Of a stretch of DNA of 64,000 nucleotides, positions 8,959 through 18,709 are shown one piece after another (the stretch's first letter is position 1; the number at the start of each line of letters is the position of its first letter). The stretch is from CAYWXV01 sp964462535. GTDB lineage: Bacteria > Bacteroidota > Ignavibacteria > OLB7. A program made the position numbers and the translations under genes. The notes under the pieces are model-generated. The model searched no databases and had not been told where the DNA came from. It saw nothing but the letters and a program-made list of their open reading frames with translations. The stretch covers positions 1 to 64,000 of the forward strand of contig CAYWXV010000018.1 of NCBI GenBank assembly GCA_964462535.1, given 5' to 3'.

Positions 8959-10308
8959 ATGAATGGCCGCCATGTTCGTCGATTGCTCGTCACGCTCGCG
9001 GCATTTCACGTCGCCGCTATCCAGGTACATGCCCAGCAGGATTTGGTGCAGTCGGGACCCATGGTAGGGCGGGCCGAAATGCGGGAGGTTGAACTTTGGG
9101 TGCAGACGCGCACACCAGCGACCGTGAGATTCCTCTACTGGGAGACGGCGAATCCGTCCCGTCGGTATGCTACTCACGTCGTGCGTACGGAAGTCGAGAG
9201 TGCCGGCGTGGCTCACGCGATTGCCGATAGCGTTGAGCCCGGGAGAGTGTATGCGTACGAGGTTGAAGTCAATGGCATGACCGTCGCGCGCCCTTGGCCG
9301 CAGGAATTCAGAACCCCGCCTCTCTGGCAGTGGAGATCCGATCCGCCGACGTTCACCGTTGCCACGGGGAGCTGCGCCTATATCAATGAAGATGGGTACG
9401 ATCGACCGGGTGAACCGTATGGGGGGGAGTATCAGATCTTCACCAGCATAGCCCATGTCAAGCCGCAGATCATGCTCTGGTTGGGGGACAACACGTACCT
9501 GCGCGAGGCCGACTGGAATTCCAGAACGGGATACCTCCGTCGCTATACCCACACCCGCTCGCTTCCGGAATTGGGACCGCTTCTGGCGGCGTCCAGCAAC
9601 TACGCGATTTGGGACGACCACGATTACGGCCCGAACAACTCCGACCGGGGCTGGAGAGAGAAAGAGACATCGCTGGAAGTGTTCCGGCTGTTCTGGTGCA
9701 ATCCCACATACGGTACGCGGGAAATGCCTGGCGTGTCAACGTCGTTCGAATGGGGGGATGTGGAGTTTATTCTTCTCGACAACCGGTGGAACAGATCGCC
9801 GAACGAAAGAACGAACGGTGAACGGGGAATCTTCGGCGATCGTCAAATCGAATGGTTGATTGATCGTCTGAGTACGAGCAACGCCACGTTCAAAATCGTA
9901 GCCGTCGGCGGGCAACTACTGAACCCATATGCCCGCTTCGAGAACTATTCAACCTACGCCGACGAGCGAAAGAAACTCCTCGATGCCATTTCTGAAGCGA
10001 ACGTTTCGGGTGTTTTCTTCCTCAGCGGCGACAGGCATTTTACCGAGTTGACAAAACTTGCACGCCACGGAGATTACCCGTTGTACGATCTGACGGTCTC
10101 CCCGCTGACGTCACAAGCCTACAATAACCCATCGGAGCCCAATTCGCTTCGGGTTGAAGGGACGCACCTCGGTCGTCGGAATTTCGTGACGTTGACATTT
10201 TCAGGGTCGTTGAACGAAAGGTCTATGTTGATTCGCGCGTACGACTCGGACGGTAGAGTCCAATGGGAACGTTCGATACCGGCGCGCGAATTGAAACGAT
10301 CGGAGTAG
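8959..10308 (+). CDS. PhoD-like secreted alkaline phosphatase / metallophosphoesterase
   Basis: About 449 residues. The frame opens at 8887, but that ATG is inside the upstream terminator. The ATG at 8959 (or 8953) follows GGGAGAA and begins a signal peptide ending at VHAQ. An N-terminal fibronectin-like phosphatase domain is followed by a PhoD-type metallophosphatase core: GSCAYIN, LGDNTYLR, WDDHDYGPNNSDRG, ILLDNRW, and SGDRHFTEL near the end. These supply the metal ligands of the family. By family it releases phosphate from phosphodiesters or monoesters outside the cytoplasm. Its 3' end overlaps the next metallophosphoesterase gene, so the two probably share a transcript. Confidence 0.88.
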   Translation: MNGRHVRRLLVTLAAFHVAAIQVHAQQDLVQSGPMVGRAEMREVELWVQTRTPATVRFLYWETANPSRRYATHVVRTEVESAGVAHAIADSVEPGRVYAYEVEVNGMTVARPWPQEFRTPPLWQWRSDPPTFTVATGSCAYINEDGYDRPGEPYGGEYQIFTSIAHVKPQIMLWLGDNTYLREADWNSRTGYLRRYTHTRSLPELGPLLAASSNYAIWDDHDYGPNNSDRGWREKETSLEVFRLFWCNPTYGTREMPGVSTSFEWGDVEFILLDNRWNRSPNERTNGERGIFGDRQIEWLIDRLSTSNATFKIVAVGGQLLNPYARFENYSTYADERKKLLDAISEANVSGVFFLSGDRHFTELTKLARHGDYPLYDLTVSPLTSQAYNNPSEPNSLRVEGTHLGRRNFVTLTFSGSLNERSMLIRAYDSDGRVQWERSIPARELKRSE

Positions 10309-11579
10309 GCACCTCAGAATTTCTGCTTACCGTGCGCACTGGCTATTTTCTCCACATTCTGACCGCTTCCCTTACGCTAGTTCTCTGGCTGGTTGCATTG
10401 CTCCTTGTATGGACGCTGCACAGGCAGTGGTGGCGCGTCAGGGGTGTGCGCCGTGCCCTGTGGATGGCGCCGACTATTAATCTGGTGATTATTGCCGCAT
10501 GGTGGCTCGTGGTGAACAACGGATGGAACAGTCTCGCGTGGCCATTGCGATTTCTGGCGGCAACGGGAACTATTATCTCTCTCGGGATGGTTATCACGCT
10601 GCCGTTCACTGGAGTCGTGCTTACGGCGGAACGTGCAGTTCGGTGGGTTGCCCGAAAGCTTCGGGAACGGAGCGGACCGGGAACGGAGAATGCATCCGCA
10701 AGACCAGTCGATGTAGGGAGAAGAGAGGCACTGTCAATTGTCGCGGGAGGTCTTCCCGTCGCATTTGGCGCCGCCGGACTCGCAGGCGCCATAAACTCGT
10801 CGACCGCACGCGTCCACTTTCCGGAGGTCTCGTTGTCCTGGGCCGGACTGCCCCGCGACCTCGACGGATTGAGAATTCTCCACCTTTCGGATATCCATCT
10901 TGGGTATGCGCATGACTTGGCCGATATGGAGGAAATCATATCGGATGCTTCCGCACAGCGTGTCGATCTGGTTCTCGTAACGGGCGACATCGCCGACGAC
11001 GTTACGATGCTCCCCGAAGCGTTGAGGATGATCGATTCGCTGCGGCCGCGCCTGGGAGCGTTCGCAACACTTGGCAACCACGAGTACTACGCCGGCATCG
11101 ACTCAGTCTTGCGCTCGATGGACAAGGGTCCGATTCCTCTTCTCCGGGAGGCGGGGACAAACCTTGCCGTTGGAGGCGCTACACTCCATCTCCTTGGTAT
11201 CGACGACCCGACGCGGATCTCCCGCGCAATCAATCCGCCCAACTCTCCGGCGTTCCTACTTCGCGGGATTGAACGGGCAATGGACGGCGGCCCTTCCGAT
11301 GCCTTCCGGATTCTGATGAGTCATCGTCCCAAGGGGTTCGATCCGGCGGCGCAGCTTGGCATCGACCTTACGCTTGCCGGGCACACGCACGGTGGCATTC
11401 AACTCGGGATTGGTGGGAGAAGCGTATTGGAGCGATTCTTTCCGGAACAGTACTTCTGGGGTCACTACTCGAAGGGGAAGTCGCAGCTGTACACATCAGC
11501 GGGCGTTGGCCACTGGTTCCCATTCCGGCTTGGGTGTCCCATGGAAGCCCCGATCTACACGCTGAAGAGACTCGGATAA
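10263..11579 (+). CDS. membrane-anchored calcineurin-like metallophosphoesterase (YkuE/YaeI-like)
   Basis: 438 residues from an ATG that overlaps the PhoD-like gene by 46 nt; a GTG at 10332 would remove the overlap and still keep all domains. Three or four hydrophobic segments lie in residues 27-125. A further hydrophobic stretch (IVAGGLPVAFGAAGLAGA) precedes the phosphoesterase domain. That domain has the full metal set: HLSDIHLG, VTGDIADD, LGNHEYY, MSHRPKGFD and AGHTHGGIQ. Members of this family hydrolyse phosphodiesters, or UDP-diacylglucosamine in related enzymes. The target here is unknown, though the neighbour suggests phosphate recovery or envelope turnover. Confidence 0.88.
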   Translation: MGTFDTGARIETIGVGTSEFLLTVRTGYFLHILTASLTLVLWLVALLLVWTLHRQWWRVRGVRRALWMAPTINLVIIAAWWLVVNNGWNSLAWPLRFLAATGTIISLGMVITLPFTGVVLTAERAVRWVARKLRERSGPGTENASARPVDVGRREALSIVAGGLPVAFGAAGLAGAINSSTARVHFPEVSLSWAGLPRDLDGLRILHLSDIHLGYAHDLADMEEIISDASAQRVDLVLVTGDIADDVTMLPEALRMIDSLRPRLGAFATLGNHEYYAGIDSVLRSMDKGPIPLLREAGTNLAVGGATLHLLGIDDPTRISRAINPPNSPAFLLRGIERAMDGGPSDAFRILMSHRPKGFDPAAQLGIDLTLAGHTHGGIQLGIGGRSVLERFFPEQYFWGHYSKGKSQLYTSAGVGHWFPFRLGCPMEAPIYTLKRLG

Positions 11580-12133
11580 CGAGATCGTCGGCGCATAATG
11601 CCCGGCAAACGTCTCGGCCGCCCGCGCGACCCCAACATTTGACGATGACCCGTCGGCGACTGGGAGACGTTGAGGTCAGATCGGTACAGCCTAACCGGGG
11701 ACTCGGACATTCTGTCCAATTGGGCGGTAATTAGGACCGGCGCGCACGGTTGAGCCGACCGCGTTTGGTGCCATTCCGGATAGCGAGACGGTTCGATCGA
11801 TGCACCATCATGCGGCGTCGGCTGTGCCCCGGCAACAAGTGTCACGACAATCTTGAGGCACGTCAAGCCGAGAAATCGCTGCAACCTATGTTTGAAAGTC
11901 TTCATTGGATAGCCGAGTACTTCAGTACTACACATGCTATCCAAGGGACTTAAGATCGACCTAAACGGTCTTAACAAGGTTTGGTGGCGGCCGACGAACC
12001 GGCAGGCATCGGTTTCGTGGCGTCTATTCTATCTCTTCGTTACGCAAACGAAGCGATCCGCGTCGCGGGCACCAATTCAGGCCACGGAACCCCTGTCTTG
12101 CCTATTGTCCTCAATTGGCACCAACGGCGATCA
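11580..12133 (+). other. 554-bp intergenic region, nothing convincing
   Basis: Between the metallophosphoesterase and the CocE-like gene. Short open frames on both strands lack recognisable motifs. The only local structure I noticed is a short palindromic stretch AGTACTTCAGTACT near 11917. It presumably holds the promoter of the next gene. Confidence 0.5.
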
Positions 12134-14062
12134 ATGAACATGCACCTCATGCGCCTTCTGCTACTACTAACCCTTCTGCTCCCCAGGATCTGTTGGTCCC
12201 AGAGATACACGCCAGTGTCGATCCCAACCAGAGATGGGAAGACGCTTGCGGCCGATCTCTACGCAAGCGACACGACGGTCAAGAGGCCGGCAATACTAAT
12301 TCAGACTCCCTATAACAAGAACGTCTATCGGACGCTTGCTGATCTTGGGCTATCCGGGGGATCGTTGCCATATGACAGCTCTCACTACAACTATGTAATA
12401 CTCGATTGGCGCGGTTTCTACGGCTCGTCGGCTGCAGCTAAGTCGGGATACGATCGGGGTCTGGACGGGTATGACGCCGTCGAGTGGATTGCGGCGCAGG
12501 GGTGGTGTGATGGAAAGGTCGGGACCTGGGGGGGCTCGGCGCTCGGTGCGATACAGTTCATGACCGCCCGTCAACATCCACCGCACCTGGTCTGCAGCGT
12601 TCCGATGATCAAGGACTTCAAGACGAAATATTCGGACAACTACTATGGAGGTGTTTTCCGCAGAGAGCATGTGGAAACTGTGGAAAAGCTCGGGCTCACG
12701 AGCGTAGCAGTTGTTCTGGCCCACCCAACGAACGACGTCACATGGCAGTTTGTGGAGGCGGGTAGCGACGACGCCGAGGACTTTACCGTTCCGATGCTTC
12801 TAGTGAGCGGGTGGTTCGATCACTATCCGGACGACATCTTGCGAGCGTTCCGTGACCTTCGTGAGCGTAGCGATCCGGCCGTGCGGGAAGAGCATCGTTT
12901 GATCATGGGCCCGTGGCTTCATTCAGGAATAGACGTTGCGAAGCAGGGGGAGCTGGAGTTCCCCAACGCGGTTGGCATCGCGAACGACGCCGCCCTCCGA
13001 TTCTTTGACTTCTGGTTGCGGGGAGTAAACAACACGTGGCGCAATCAACCTGTTGTCACGTACTATCAGATGGGGGAGAACGTGTGGAAGACGACCAATG
13101 ACTGGAGCAGCGTTGCCACGAGCGTCGACACGTTGTATCTGGCGGCAGATCGGACGATGTCGCGGACACCCGACGGAGTGAGCCGAGCCGACTCATTCCG
13201 CTACGATCCGCGCGATCCCAGCCCATCTGTTGGTGGATCCAGATTCTATTTCCCGGGGAGCGTTGTCCCGCCAAGTCAGGGACCGATGGATCAGCGGCCC
13301 GACGTCGAGAGCAGATCCGATCTCCTTGTCTACTCTACGCCTGTGTTGTCGGAGCCCATGGCGATCGACGGTCCCGTGAAGGTGGAGCTGCAGTTCTCGA
13401 GCAATCGCTACGACACCGACGCGAGTGTCAGACTCTGCGATGTTTATCCTGATGGACGTTCGATGTTGATAACGCAGGCAATACGGAGGCTGAGATTCAG
13501 ATCCGGCTATCGCCCGGCCGACACTCTGGCTCTAAACCCGGACCAGGTCGTCCCGGTCACGATTGAGCTTCAGAACACCGCGATAACTATTCTACCAGGG
13601 CATCGGCTTCGTCTCGATGTGGCATCGTCCTGCTGGCCCCATTTCGATCTCAATCCCAACACTGGGGGGCCTCTATACCTTGAAGGGGGGGACACAGTGG
13701 TCGCGGTGAACCATGTCTTAACGGGGGGGGCGAGTCCGTCGCGAGTGTTGATTCCGATCGGCGTTCAATCGAGTGGAGCAACAGCCTCAACAGCCGTGCG
13801 CCAACCGACAATCGAGGTTTTGCCGAATCCGTTCGGGAAGAGCTGTACGATTCGCATTGAGTCGGACCGAAGCGGACTGGTCACCCTGGACCTGACGACG
13901 ATAACTGGCGGGGCAACTGGTATACGAATCAAAGGTGGAGTGGAGCGAGGCTCGCAGTCGATGTTGCTCGAGACCGGGGGTCTGCCACCAGGGCTGTATA
14001 TGCTGCACGGTGCTGTGTCGGGCAGAGCAGTCTCCCTCGGCGTCCTGGTCGGAGGAAATTGA
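12134..14062 (+). CDS. secreted CocE/NonD-family alpha/beta hydrolase with T9SS sorting domain
   Basis: 642 residues from the ATG at 12134, chosen because it starts a signal peptide (LLLLLTLLLPRICWSQ); the frame is open further upstream. The alpha/beta-hydrolase core has an oxyanion region LDWRGFYGSS, the nucleophile in GTWGGSALG (S135), the acid in SGWFDHY (D229) and the histidine in GPWLHSG (H263). A jelly-roll domain of the X-Pro dipeptidyl-peptidase C-terminal type follows (about 390-560, SSNRYDTDASVRLCDVYPDG). The last 80 residues are a T9SS sorting domain (VLPNPFGKSCTIRI, LPPGLYML). The family includes X-Pro peptidases, cocaine esterase and glutaryl acylases. The substrate is open, and the enzyme should act at or outside the cell surface. 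Confidence 0.9.
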   Translation: MNMHLMRLLLLLTLLLPRICWSQRYTPVSIPTRDGKTLAADLYASDTTVKRPAILIQTPYNKNVYRTLADLGLSGGSLPYDSSHYNYVILDWRGFYGSSAAAKSGYDRGLDGYDAVEWIAAQGWCDGKVGTWGGSALGAIQFMTARQHPPHLVCSVPMIKDFKTKYSDNYYGGVFRREHVETVEKLGLTSVAVVLAHPTNDVTWQFVEAGSDDAEDFTVPMLLVSGWFDHYPDDILRAFRDLRERSDPAVREEHRLIMGPWLHSGIDVAKQGELEFPNAVGIANDAALRFFDFWLRGVNNTWRNQPVVTYYQMGENVWKTTNDWSSVATSVDTLYLAADRTMSRTPDGVSRADSFRYDPRDPSPSVGGSRFYFPGSVVPPSQGPMDQRPDVESRSDLLVYSTPVLSEPMAIDGPVKVELQFSSNRYDTDASVRLCDVYPDGRSMLITQAIRRLRFRSGYRPADTLALNPDQVVPVTIELQNTAITILPGHRLRLDVASSCWPHFDLNPNTGGPLYLEGGDTVVAVNHVLTGGASPSRVLIPIGVQSSGATASTAVRQPTIEVLPNPFGKSCTIRIESDRSGLVTLDLTTITGGATGIRIKGGVERGSQSMLLETGGLPPGLYMLHGAVSGRAVSLGVLVGGN

Positions 14063-14283
14063 GACCTATTATCCGCTTGCGTGAGCGGGCCTGCCTGAGG
14101 AATCCAACAACGAAAGGCCTCGACCCGTAACTTTTGAGCCCTTCTAAGGATCACTTGTAATATGACGGGAACCTCCCTCCCCATCCCGTCTCGAATACCT
14201 GTATCAACAGCGGACTCCGCACACGGAGCATATCGGTCTCCCCATTCGGCGACATTCACTTCAACTCTATCCAAGAGCGTAGC

Positions 14284-15888
14284 ATGAACCGGAGGAACTT
14301 CCTTACCCTCGGCCGACCACAGGATGGACTGGCCCACAGCGATGGGGGGCGGACACAATCGCCGCCGATCTTCGCCAAGAGGACTGATGCCGGGCTGGAG
14401 GCGTACACGGGGCCGTGGACCTACAAGGAGGCGGCGCACTTGCTTCGCCGCTGCATGATCGGTCCAACCGATGCCGACATTAGAACGGCGGTGTCTGAGG
14501 GATTGGATGCTACGCTTGAAAAGCTGTTCCTGCGGTTCAATCCACCAATGGACTTGATACAGGACTGGGCCGGTCAAGATCCACAGATCAGAGCCGATGC
14601 TGCCGATTATCAGGCGTGGCAGACTGAGCTGTTCCGCCGACGGGAAACGGTAACCCGCTGGTGGGGGAAGACAATCGCGACGTCGCCGGTCTCCATGCAG
14701 GAGTGGCTCGTCCTCTTCTGGCACGGTCATTTTACCAGTGAAATGCAGGTCGTGAATTTTGCGGAATGGATGTTGGGCCAGAATCAACTGTTCCGCCAGA
14801 ATATGCTTGGGAATTTCAAGCAGATGACGAAGGACGTCACCAAGGACGTCGCGATGCTTTTCTACCTGGACGGATTGAAGAACTTCAAGTCAGGCAATCG
14901 GAACAATATCAACGAGAATTACGGGCGGGAGCTGATGGAGCTCTACACCTGTGGAGTCGTTGACTGGGATGGCAATCCGAATTACACCCAGGCTGATGTC
15001 TCGGAAGCGGCGCGGGCGCTGAGTGGTTGGGTTATTGCCCCGAGCTCGAAGGGGAATTACTACGCCGGTCTAACGAGTCAGTTCGTGCCAACCCGTTGGG
15101 ATAGCGGCCAGAAGACGCTTATGGGCCAGACGGGAGCATGGCAGGCCGATGATGTTGTTGACATCATCTTCGCGCAGCGCGGGGATCAAGTGTCGAAATA
15201 CATTTGCGAAAAGCTCTATCGAGCCCTCATCTATGACATCGCCGACAGAGATGTGGTGACGGGGATGGCCGAGACGATGCGGAATTCGAACTGGGAAGTG
15301 CGTCCAGTCATCGAGCAGCTGTTGAAGAGCGCCCACTTCTATGACGAGACGAACATCGGAGCAATACAAAGGAGTCCTGCGCAGTACTTGATAGCAATGG
15401 TAAGGGGGTGGGGTCTGGAGAATATTCCAGATTTCGATCCCGCTGTGTCGGGACGCGGGTCGCAGGATCTTGGAGGGCGAATGACGACGTTGGGAATGAC
15501 GCTCTTTGATCCACCCGATGTCAAAGGATGGCGGGCGGGCCGCACCTGGGTGAGTACCTCGACCGTGCCTGTCCGGCAGAAGTTTGGAATTGATGTTGCC
15601 AAGGGACTCATCCGCGTGCGGGGCACTAACCTTTACACGTTCGACGCTGTTGCGTTCGCCAAGTCGTTTCCGGACTACAACGATATCCGGAAGCTGAATG
15701 CCAACATGGCGCAGTTCATTCTGAATGTTCAGCCATCAGACGCGGAAAAGCAGATGCTTCTCGACACCCTTCTGGCCGGGGGCGTGAATTATGAATGGGA
15801 CATAGACGATCCGAATCAGAAGGCGGACGAGAGAATTCGGAAATTTCTTGAGGCGGCGGTCCAGCTGGCGAAATTCCAGCTCTATTGA
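14284..15888 (+). CDS. DUF1800 domain-containing protein
   Basis: 534 residues covering a full DUF1800 domain: AAHLLRRCMIGPT at about residue 50, WLVLFWHGHF near 141, NENYGRELMELYTCGV near 210, LSGWV, and FDPPDVKGWRAGRTWV near 410. DUF1800 genes are typically next to DUF1501 genes, as here; the molecular function of the pair is not established. The N-terminus reads MNRRNFLTLGR, like the twin-arginine motif seen in relatives, but the hydrophobic stretch that should follow is absent. There is no T9SS sorting domain. The stop codon overlaps the long frame of the DUF1501 gene, indicating one operon. Confidence 0.9.
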   Translation: MNRRNFLTLGRPQDGLAHSDGGRTQSPPIFAKRTDAGLEAYTGPWTYKEAAHLLRRCMIGPTDADIRTAVSEGLDATLEKLFLRFNPPMDLIQDWAGQDPQIRADAADYQAWQTELFRRRETVTRWWGKTIATSPVSMQEWLVLFWHGHFTSEMQVVNFAEWMLGQNQLFRQNMLGNFKQMTKDVTKDVAMLFYLDGLKNFKSGNRNNINENYGRELMELYTCGVVDWDGNPNYTQADVSEAARALSGWVIAPSSKGNYYAGLTSQFVPTRWDSGQKTLMGQTGAWQADDVVDIIFAQRGDQVSKYICEKLYRALIYDIADRDVVTGMAETMRNSNWEVRPVIEQLLKSAHFYDETNIGAIQRSPAQYLIAMVRGWGLENIPDFDPAVSGRGSQDLGGRMTTLGMTLFDPPDVKGWRAGRTWVSTSTVPVRQKFGIDVAKGLIRVRGTNLYTFDAVAFAKSFPDYNDIRKLNANMAQFILNVQPSDAEKQMLLDTLLAGGVNYEWDIDDPNQKADERIRKFLEAAVQLAKFQLY

Positions 15889-15926
15889 TCATCCCGTTCA
15901 CCGCAGCAACCAGGAGTAGATTATAT

Positions 15927-17471
15927 ATGAAAAGACGCACCTTCATACAGAGGCTTGCCGGAACGGGAATAGTCCTTCCGATTGCGATGGGGTTCCCTCG
16001 CATGCGAGCGTTTGCAAAGTCTCCATCCGGATCCATGTTCGCCAAGCTCTCATCGGCGTCCAACGACAACGTGATGGTATTGATCCGTTTGGCGGGCGGG
16101 AACGATGGTTTGAATACGATTGTTCCCTATACAAACGACGTGTACTACAGCGCGCGCAAGGCGGGTACCGCAGACGACCTGTCCATCGCAGCCAATACTG
16201 TTGTGAGACTTTCTGGTCACGACACGCTTGGCCTTCACCCCAGTCTGGGTCCACTTCAGTCGCTCTACGATAATGGGAAGATGACCGTCGTTCAGAACGT
16301 CGGCTACCCCAATCAAAACCTCTCGCATTTCCGCTCGACGGATATCTGGCTATCCGGATCGGACTGGGACCAGTATCAAAGCAGCGGGTGGTATGGCAGG
16401 TACCTGGAGGAGCTTTACCCGGATTATCCAAGCGTGCTACCGGACGATCCATTCGCGATCGAATTCGGCTCATATCTCAGTACGACGTTGATCGGTGATC
16501 ACGAGAATATGGGGGTCGCCATATCATCCGTCGACTATATCCCCGATCAGCCCGATCCAGATCCTGTCGCGGCCACACACGAGGGGGACGAAGAGGCATA
16601 TGTGCGCGAGGTGATCCGACAGTCGAACATTTTCACTAATGCCATTAAAGACGCATTTACCCGCCAGACAAAGAACAACGCAACCTACCCGAACTCTGCA
16701 CTGGCAACGGGTCTGGCAGCCGTCGCGCGTCTGATTGCCGCTGGCATGAAGACGCAAATGTATATCCTCAACGTCGGTGGGTACGACACGCACACGAACC
16801 AGCTGACGACGCAGGCCACGCTTCACCAGAACCTGGCAGAAGCGGTCGTAGCGTTCCAGTCCGATCTGGAGGCGTTCAGCCTGGATAGGCGCGTCAGCCT
16901 GATGACGATCAGCGAGTTCGGACGGCGTGTTATATCGAACGGAACGGGAACGGATCATGGATCCGCCGCTCCACTCTTTGTCTTCGGTACGGGGGTGATA
17001 GGCGGCGTGATCGGTAGCGACCCGGATCTGACGAATCTGGAAGGTCCTGGGAATATCAGGATGGAGAACGACTTCAGACAGGTCTATGCCTCCGTTCTGG
17101 CCCAGTGGTACGGCGCTGCGGACGATCAGCTAACACCGGCGCTACCGAAGGCATTTGAGCAACTTCCAATCTTCAAGACCACACAGCAGGGCGGCGTAGG
17201 GGGCGGCCCGTCCTCCATGGGAGATTTTAACCTGGGACAGAATTACCCGAATCCGGCGTCGATCTCTACGGTGATTCCTCTGGGCGGCATATCGAGCGCC
17301 GGGCAGTTCACAATCTACACGATGGACGGCCGCCGTCTTGCTTCTGCAGGAGTCGCACCGGGACAGACAGCTTTGGATGTCAATATCGGTCACCTGCCTG
17401 CCGGAGTCTATCTGTACGAACTGGAAATCGGCGGGCGGAAACAGGCACGTCAAATGGTTGTTGCTCGATGA
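15927..17471 (+). CDS. DUF1501 protein with Tat-like signal and T9SS sorting domain
   Basis: 514 residues from the ATG at 15927, preceded by AGGAG (15912-15916); the frame is open back to 15885. The start gives a twin-arginine-like signal (KRRTFIQRLAGTGIVLPIAMG). The DUF1501 core, a sulfatase/alkaline-phosphatase-like fold, includes LIRLAGGNDGLNTIVPY, LGLHPSLGPLQ, NLSHFRSTDIW, YDTHTNQ, SEFGRRV and TDHGSAAPLFVFG. The C-terminal 80 residues form a T9SS sorting domain (LGQNYPNPASISTVIPL, LPAGVYLYELE, RQMVVAR). It is coupled to the YHYH gene by an ATGA overlap. The enzymatic role is unknown. Confidence 0.92.
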   Translation: MKRRTFIQRLAGTGIVLPIAMGFPRMRAFAKSPSGSMFAKLSSASNDNVMVLIRLAGGNDGLNTIVPYTNDVYYSARKAGTADDLSIAANTVVRLSGHDTLGLHPSLGPLQSLYDNGKMTVVQNVGYPNQNLSHFRSTDIWLSGSDWDQYQSSGWYGRYLEELYPDYPSVLPDDPFAIEFGSYLSTTLIGDHENMGVAISSVDYIPDQPDPDPVAATHEGDEEAYVREVIRQSNIFTNAIKDAFTRQTKNNATYPNSALATGLAAVARLIAAGMKTQMYILNVGGYDTHTNQLTTQATLHQNLAEAVVAFQSDLEAFSLDRRVSLMTISEFGRRVISNGTGTDHGSAAPLFVFGTGVIGGVIGSDPDLTNLEGPGNIRMENDFRQVYASVLAQWYGAADDQLTPALPKAFEQLPIFKTTQQGGVGGGPSSMGDFNLGQNYPNPASISTVIPLGGISSAGQFTIYTMDGRRLASAGVAPGQTALDVNIGHLPAGVYLYELEIGGRKQARQMVVAR

Positions 17472-18709
17472 ATCATCCTTGGATTCTACTGCTGTTGCTA
17501 ACAACCACCTCGATGTTCGCGCAGGGACCAGAAGTGACGTCCTGGATCGTGAATTCAAGCGGTCAGACCGGCTTCAACGGCCTTGCGACGAATGTCCAGC
17601 TTGTTCGGTACTCGGCGCAGAATGTCTATATCAGCTGCACTGGCATTCCCGGTTACGACATTGGGCCGTGGCCGGGCAATCCCAACACGCCAACCACGCA
17701 CAACTTCGTATTTCGCATTCCCCGCACCCCTCAGCGGAACGACGGGGCACAAGTGGCGACGCCGCTAGGCCACGTCGGTGTGTGGACGAACGGCGTGAGC
17801 ATTTTCAACGCCAAGGATGCCCGATCGTACAACAACGCCGGGATTTGGAATCAAAATGCGGTGGTTGTGGAGGGTCCGGGATTCGATAATTGTTTGGGAC
17901 ATCCGGCCCCCGGTGGGGAGTATCACCATCATTTGAACCCGCGGTGCCTGTACAACGACGCGGACAGCTCCGTTCATTCCCCCATCATCGGATACGCCTT
18001 CGACGGATTTCCGATTTACGGAGCGTATGGATTTCGAAACTCCGATGGAAGCGGCGGTGTCACAAGAATGCGCTCCGGGTATCGGATACGACTCATCACC
18101 GAACGAACGACTCGACCCGATGGGTCAGATTTGCAGCCGTCGCAGTATGGTCCCGCGGTCACGTCGCAGTATCCGCGCGGCTATTACTGCGAGGACTTCG
18201 AGTACGCGGTTGGTATTGGGGATCTCGACGAACACAATGGGAGGTACTGCGTCACTCCAGACTACCCGGCCGGCACCTACGCCTATTTCGTCACGCTCGA
18301 TGAGGCTGGGGACGCCGCGTACCCGTACACATTAGGACCCACCTACTACGGCGTCGTCGCCCAGGAGAACATCGGGCCGGGTTCGGGCCATGCCACACCA
18401 TCGGAGCCCGTAGACATCTGGACGCCGGCGGGGGTAGGCGGCGAGCACGGGATTGGTCTCAAGCCGGTTCTTTACCCTAATCCTGCCACCACTCAGGTAG
18501 TAGTTCAGATCCCTGAGACGGGAAGGGAGTGGGAGGTAGTAGTTGCTGACATGTCGGGGCGGCAATCGGCCGTTCCCGTTCGCGTTTACGCTGGTCAAGC
18601 GTGCCGGATTTCACTGAATGACCTCCCAGCGGGACTTTATGTGGTAACCGTGCGATCGAATTCGGAAGAGCGGAGTTCGCAGCTTGTCATCCGAGCTGAC
18701 GGGGAGTGA
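17468..18709 (+). CDS. YHYH-domain secreted protein with T9SS sorting domain
   Basis: 413 residues. The ATG overlaps the TGA of the DUF1501 gene (ATGA), so translation is probably coupled. A short signal peptide ends near SMFAQ. The central region carries the YHYH signature (GEYHHHLNPRC at about residue 150, then IIGYAFDGFPIYG). It has histidines and cysteines that could bind metal. The end is a T9SS sorting domain (VLYPNPATTQVVVQI, LPAGLYVVTVR). The biochemical function of YHYH proteins is not known to me. Together with DUF1800 and DUF1501 it forms a three-gene operon. Confidence 0.9.
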   Translation: MNHPWILLLLLTTTSMFAQGPEVTSWIVNSSGQTGFNGLATNVQLVRYSAQNVYISCTGIPGYDIGPWPGNPNTPTTHNFVFRIPRTPQRNDGAQVATPLGHVGVWTNGVSIFNAKDARSYNNAGIWNQNAVVVEGPGFDNCLGHPAPGGEYHHHLNPRCLYNDADSSVHSPIIGYAFDGFPIYGAYGFRNSDGSGGVTRMRSGYRIRLITERTTRPDGSDLQPSQYGPAVTSQYPRGYYCEDFEYAVGIGDLDEHNGRYCVTPDYPAGTYAYFVTLDEAGDAAYPYTLGPTYYGVVAQENIGPGSGHATPSEPVDIWTPAGVGGEHGIGLKPVLYPNPATTQVVVQIPETGREWEVVVADMSGRQSAVPVRVYAGQACRISLNDLPAGLYVVTVRSNSEERSSQLVIRADGE

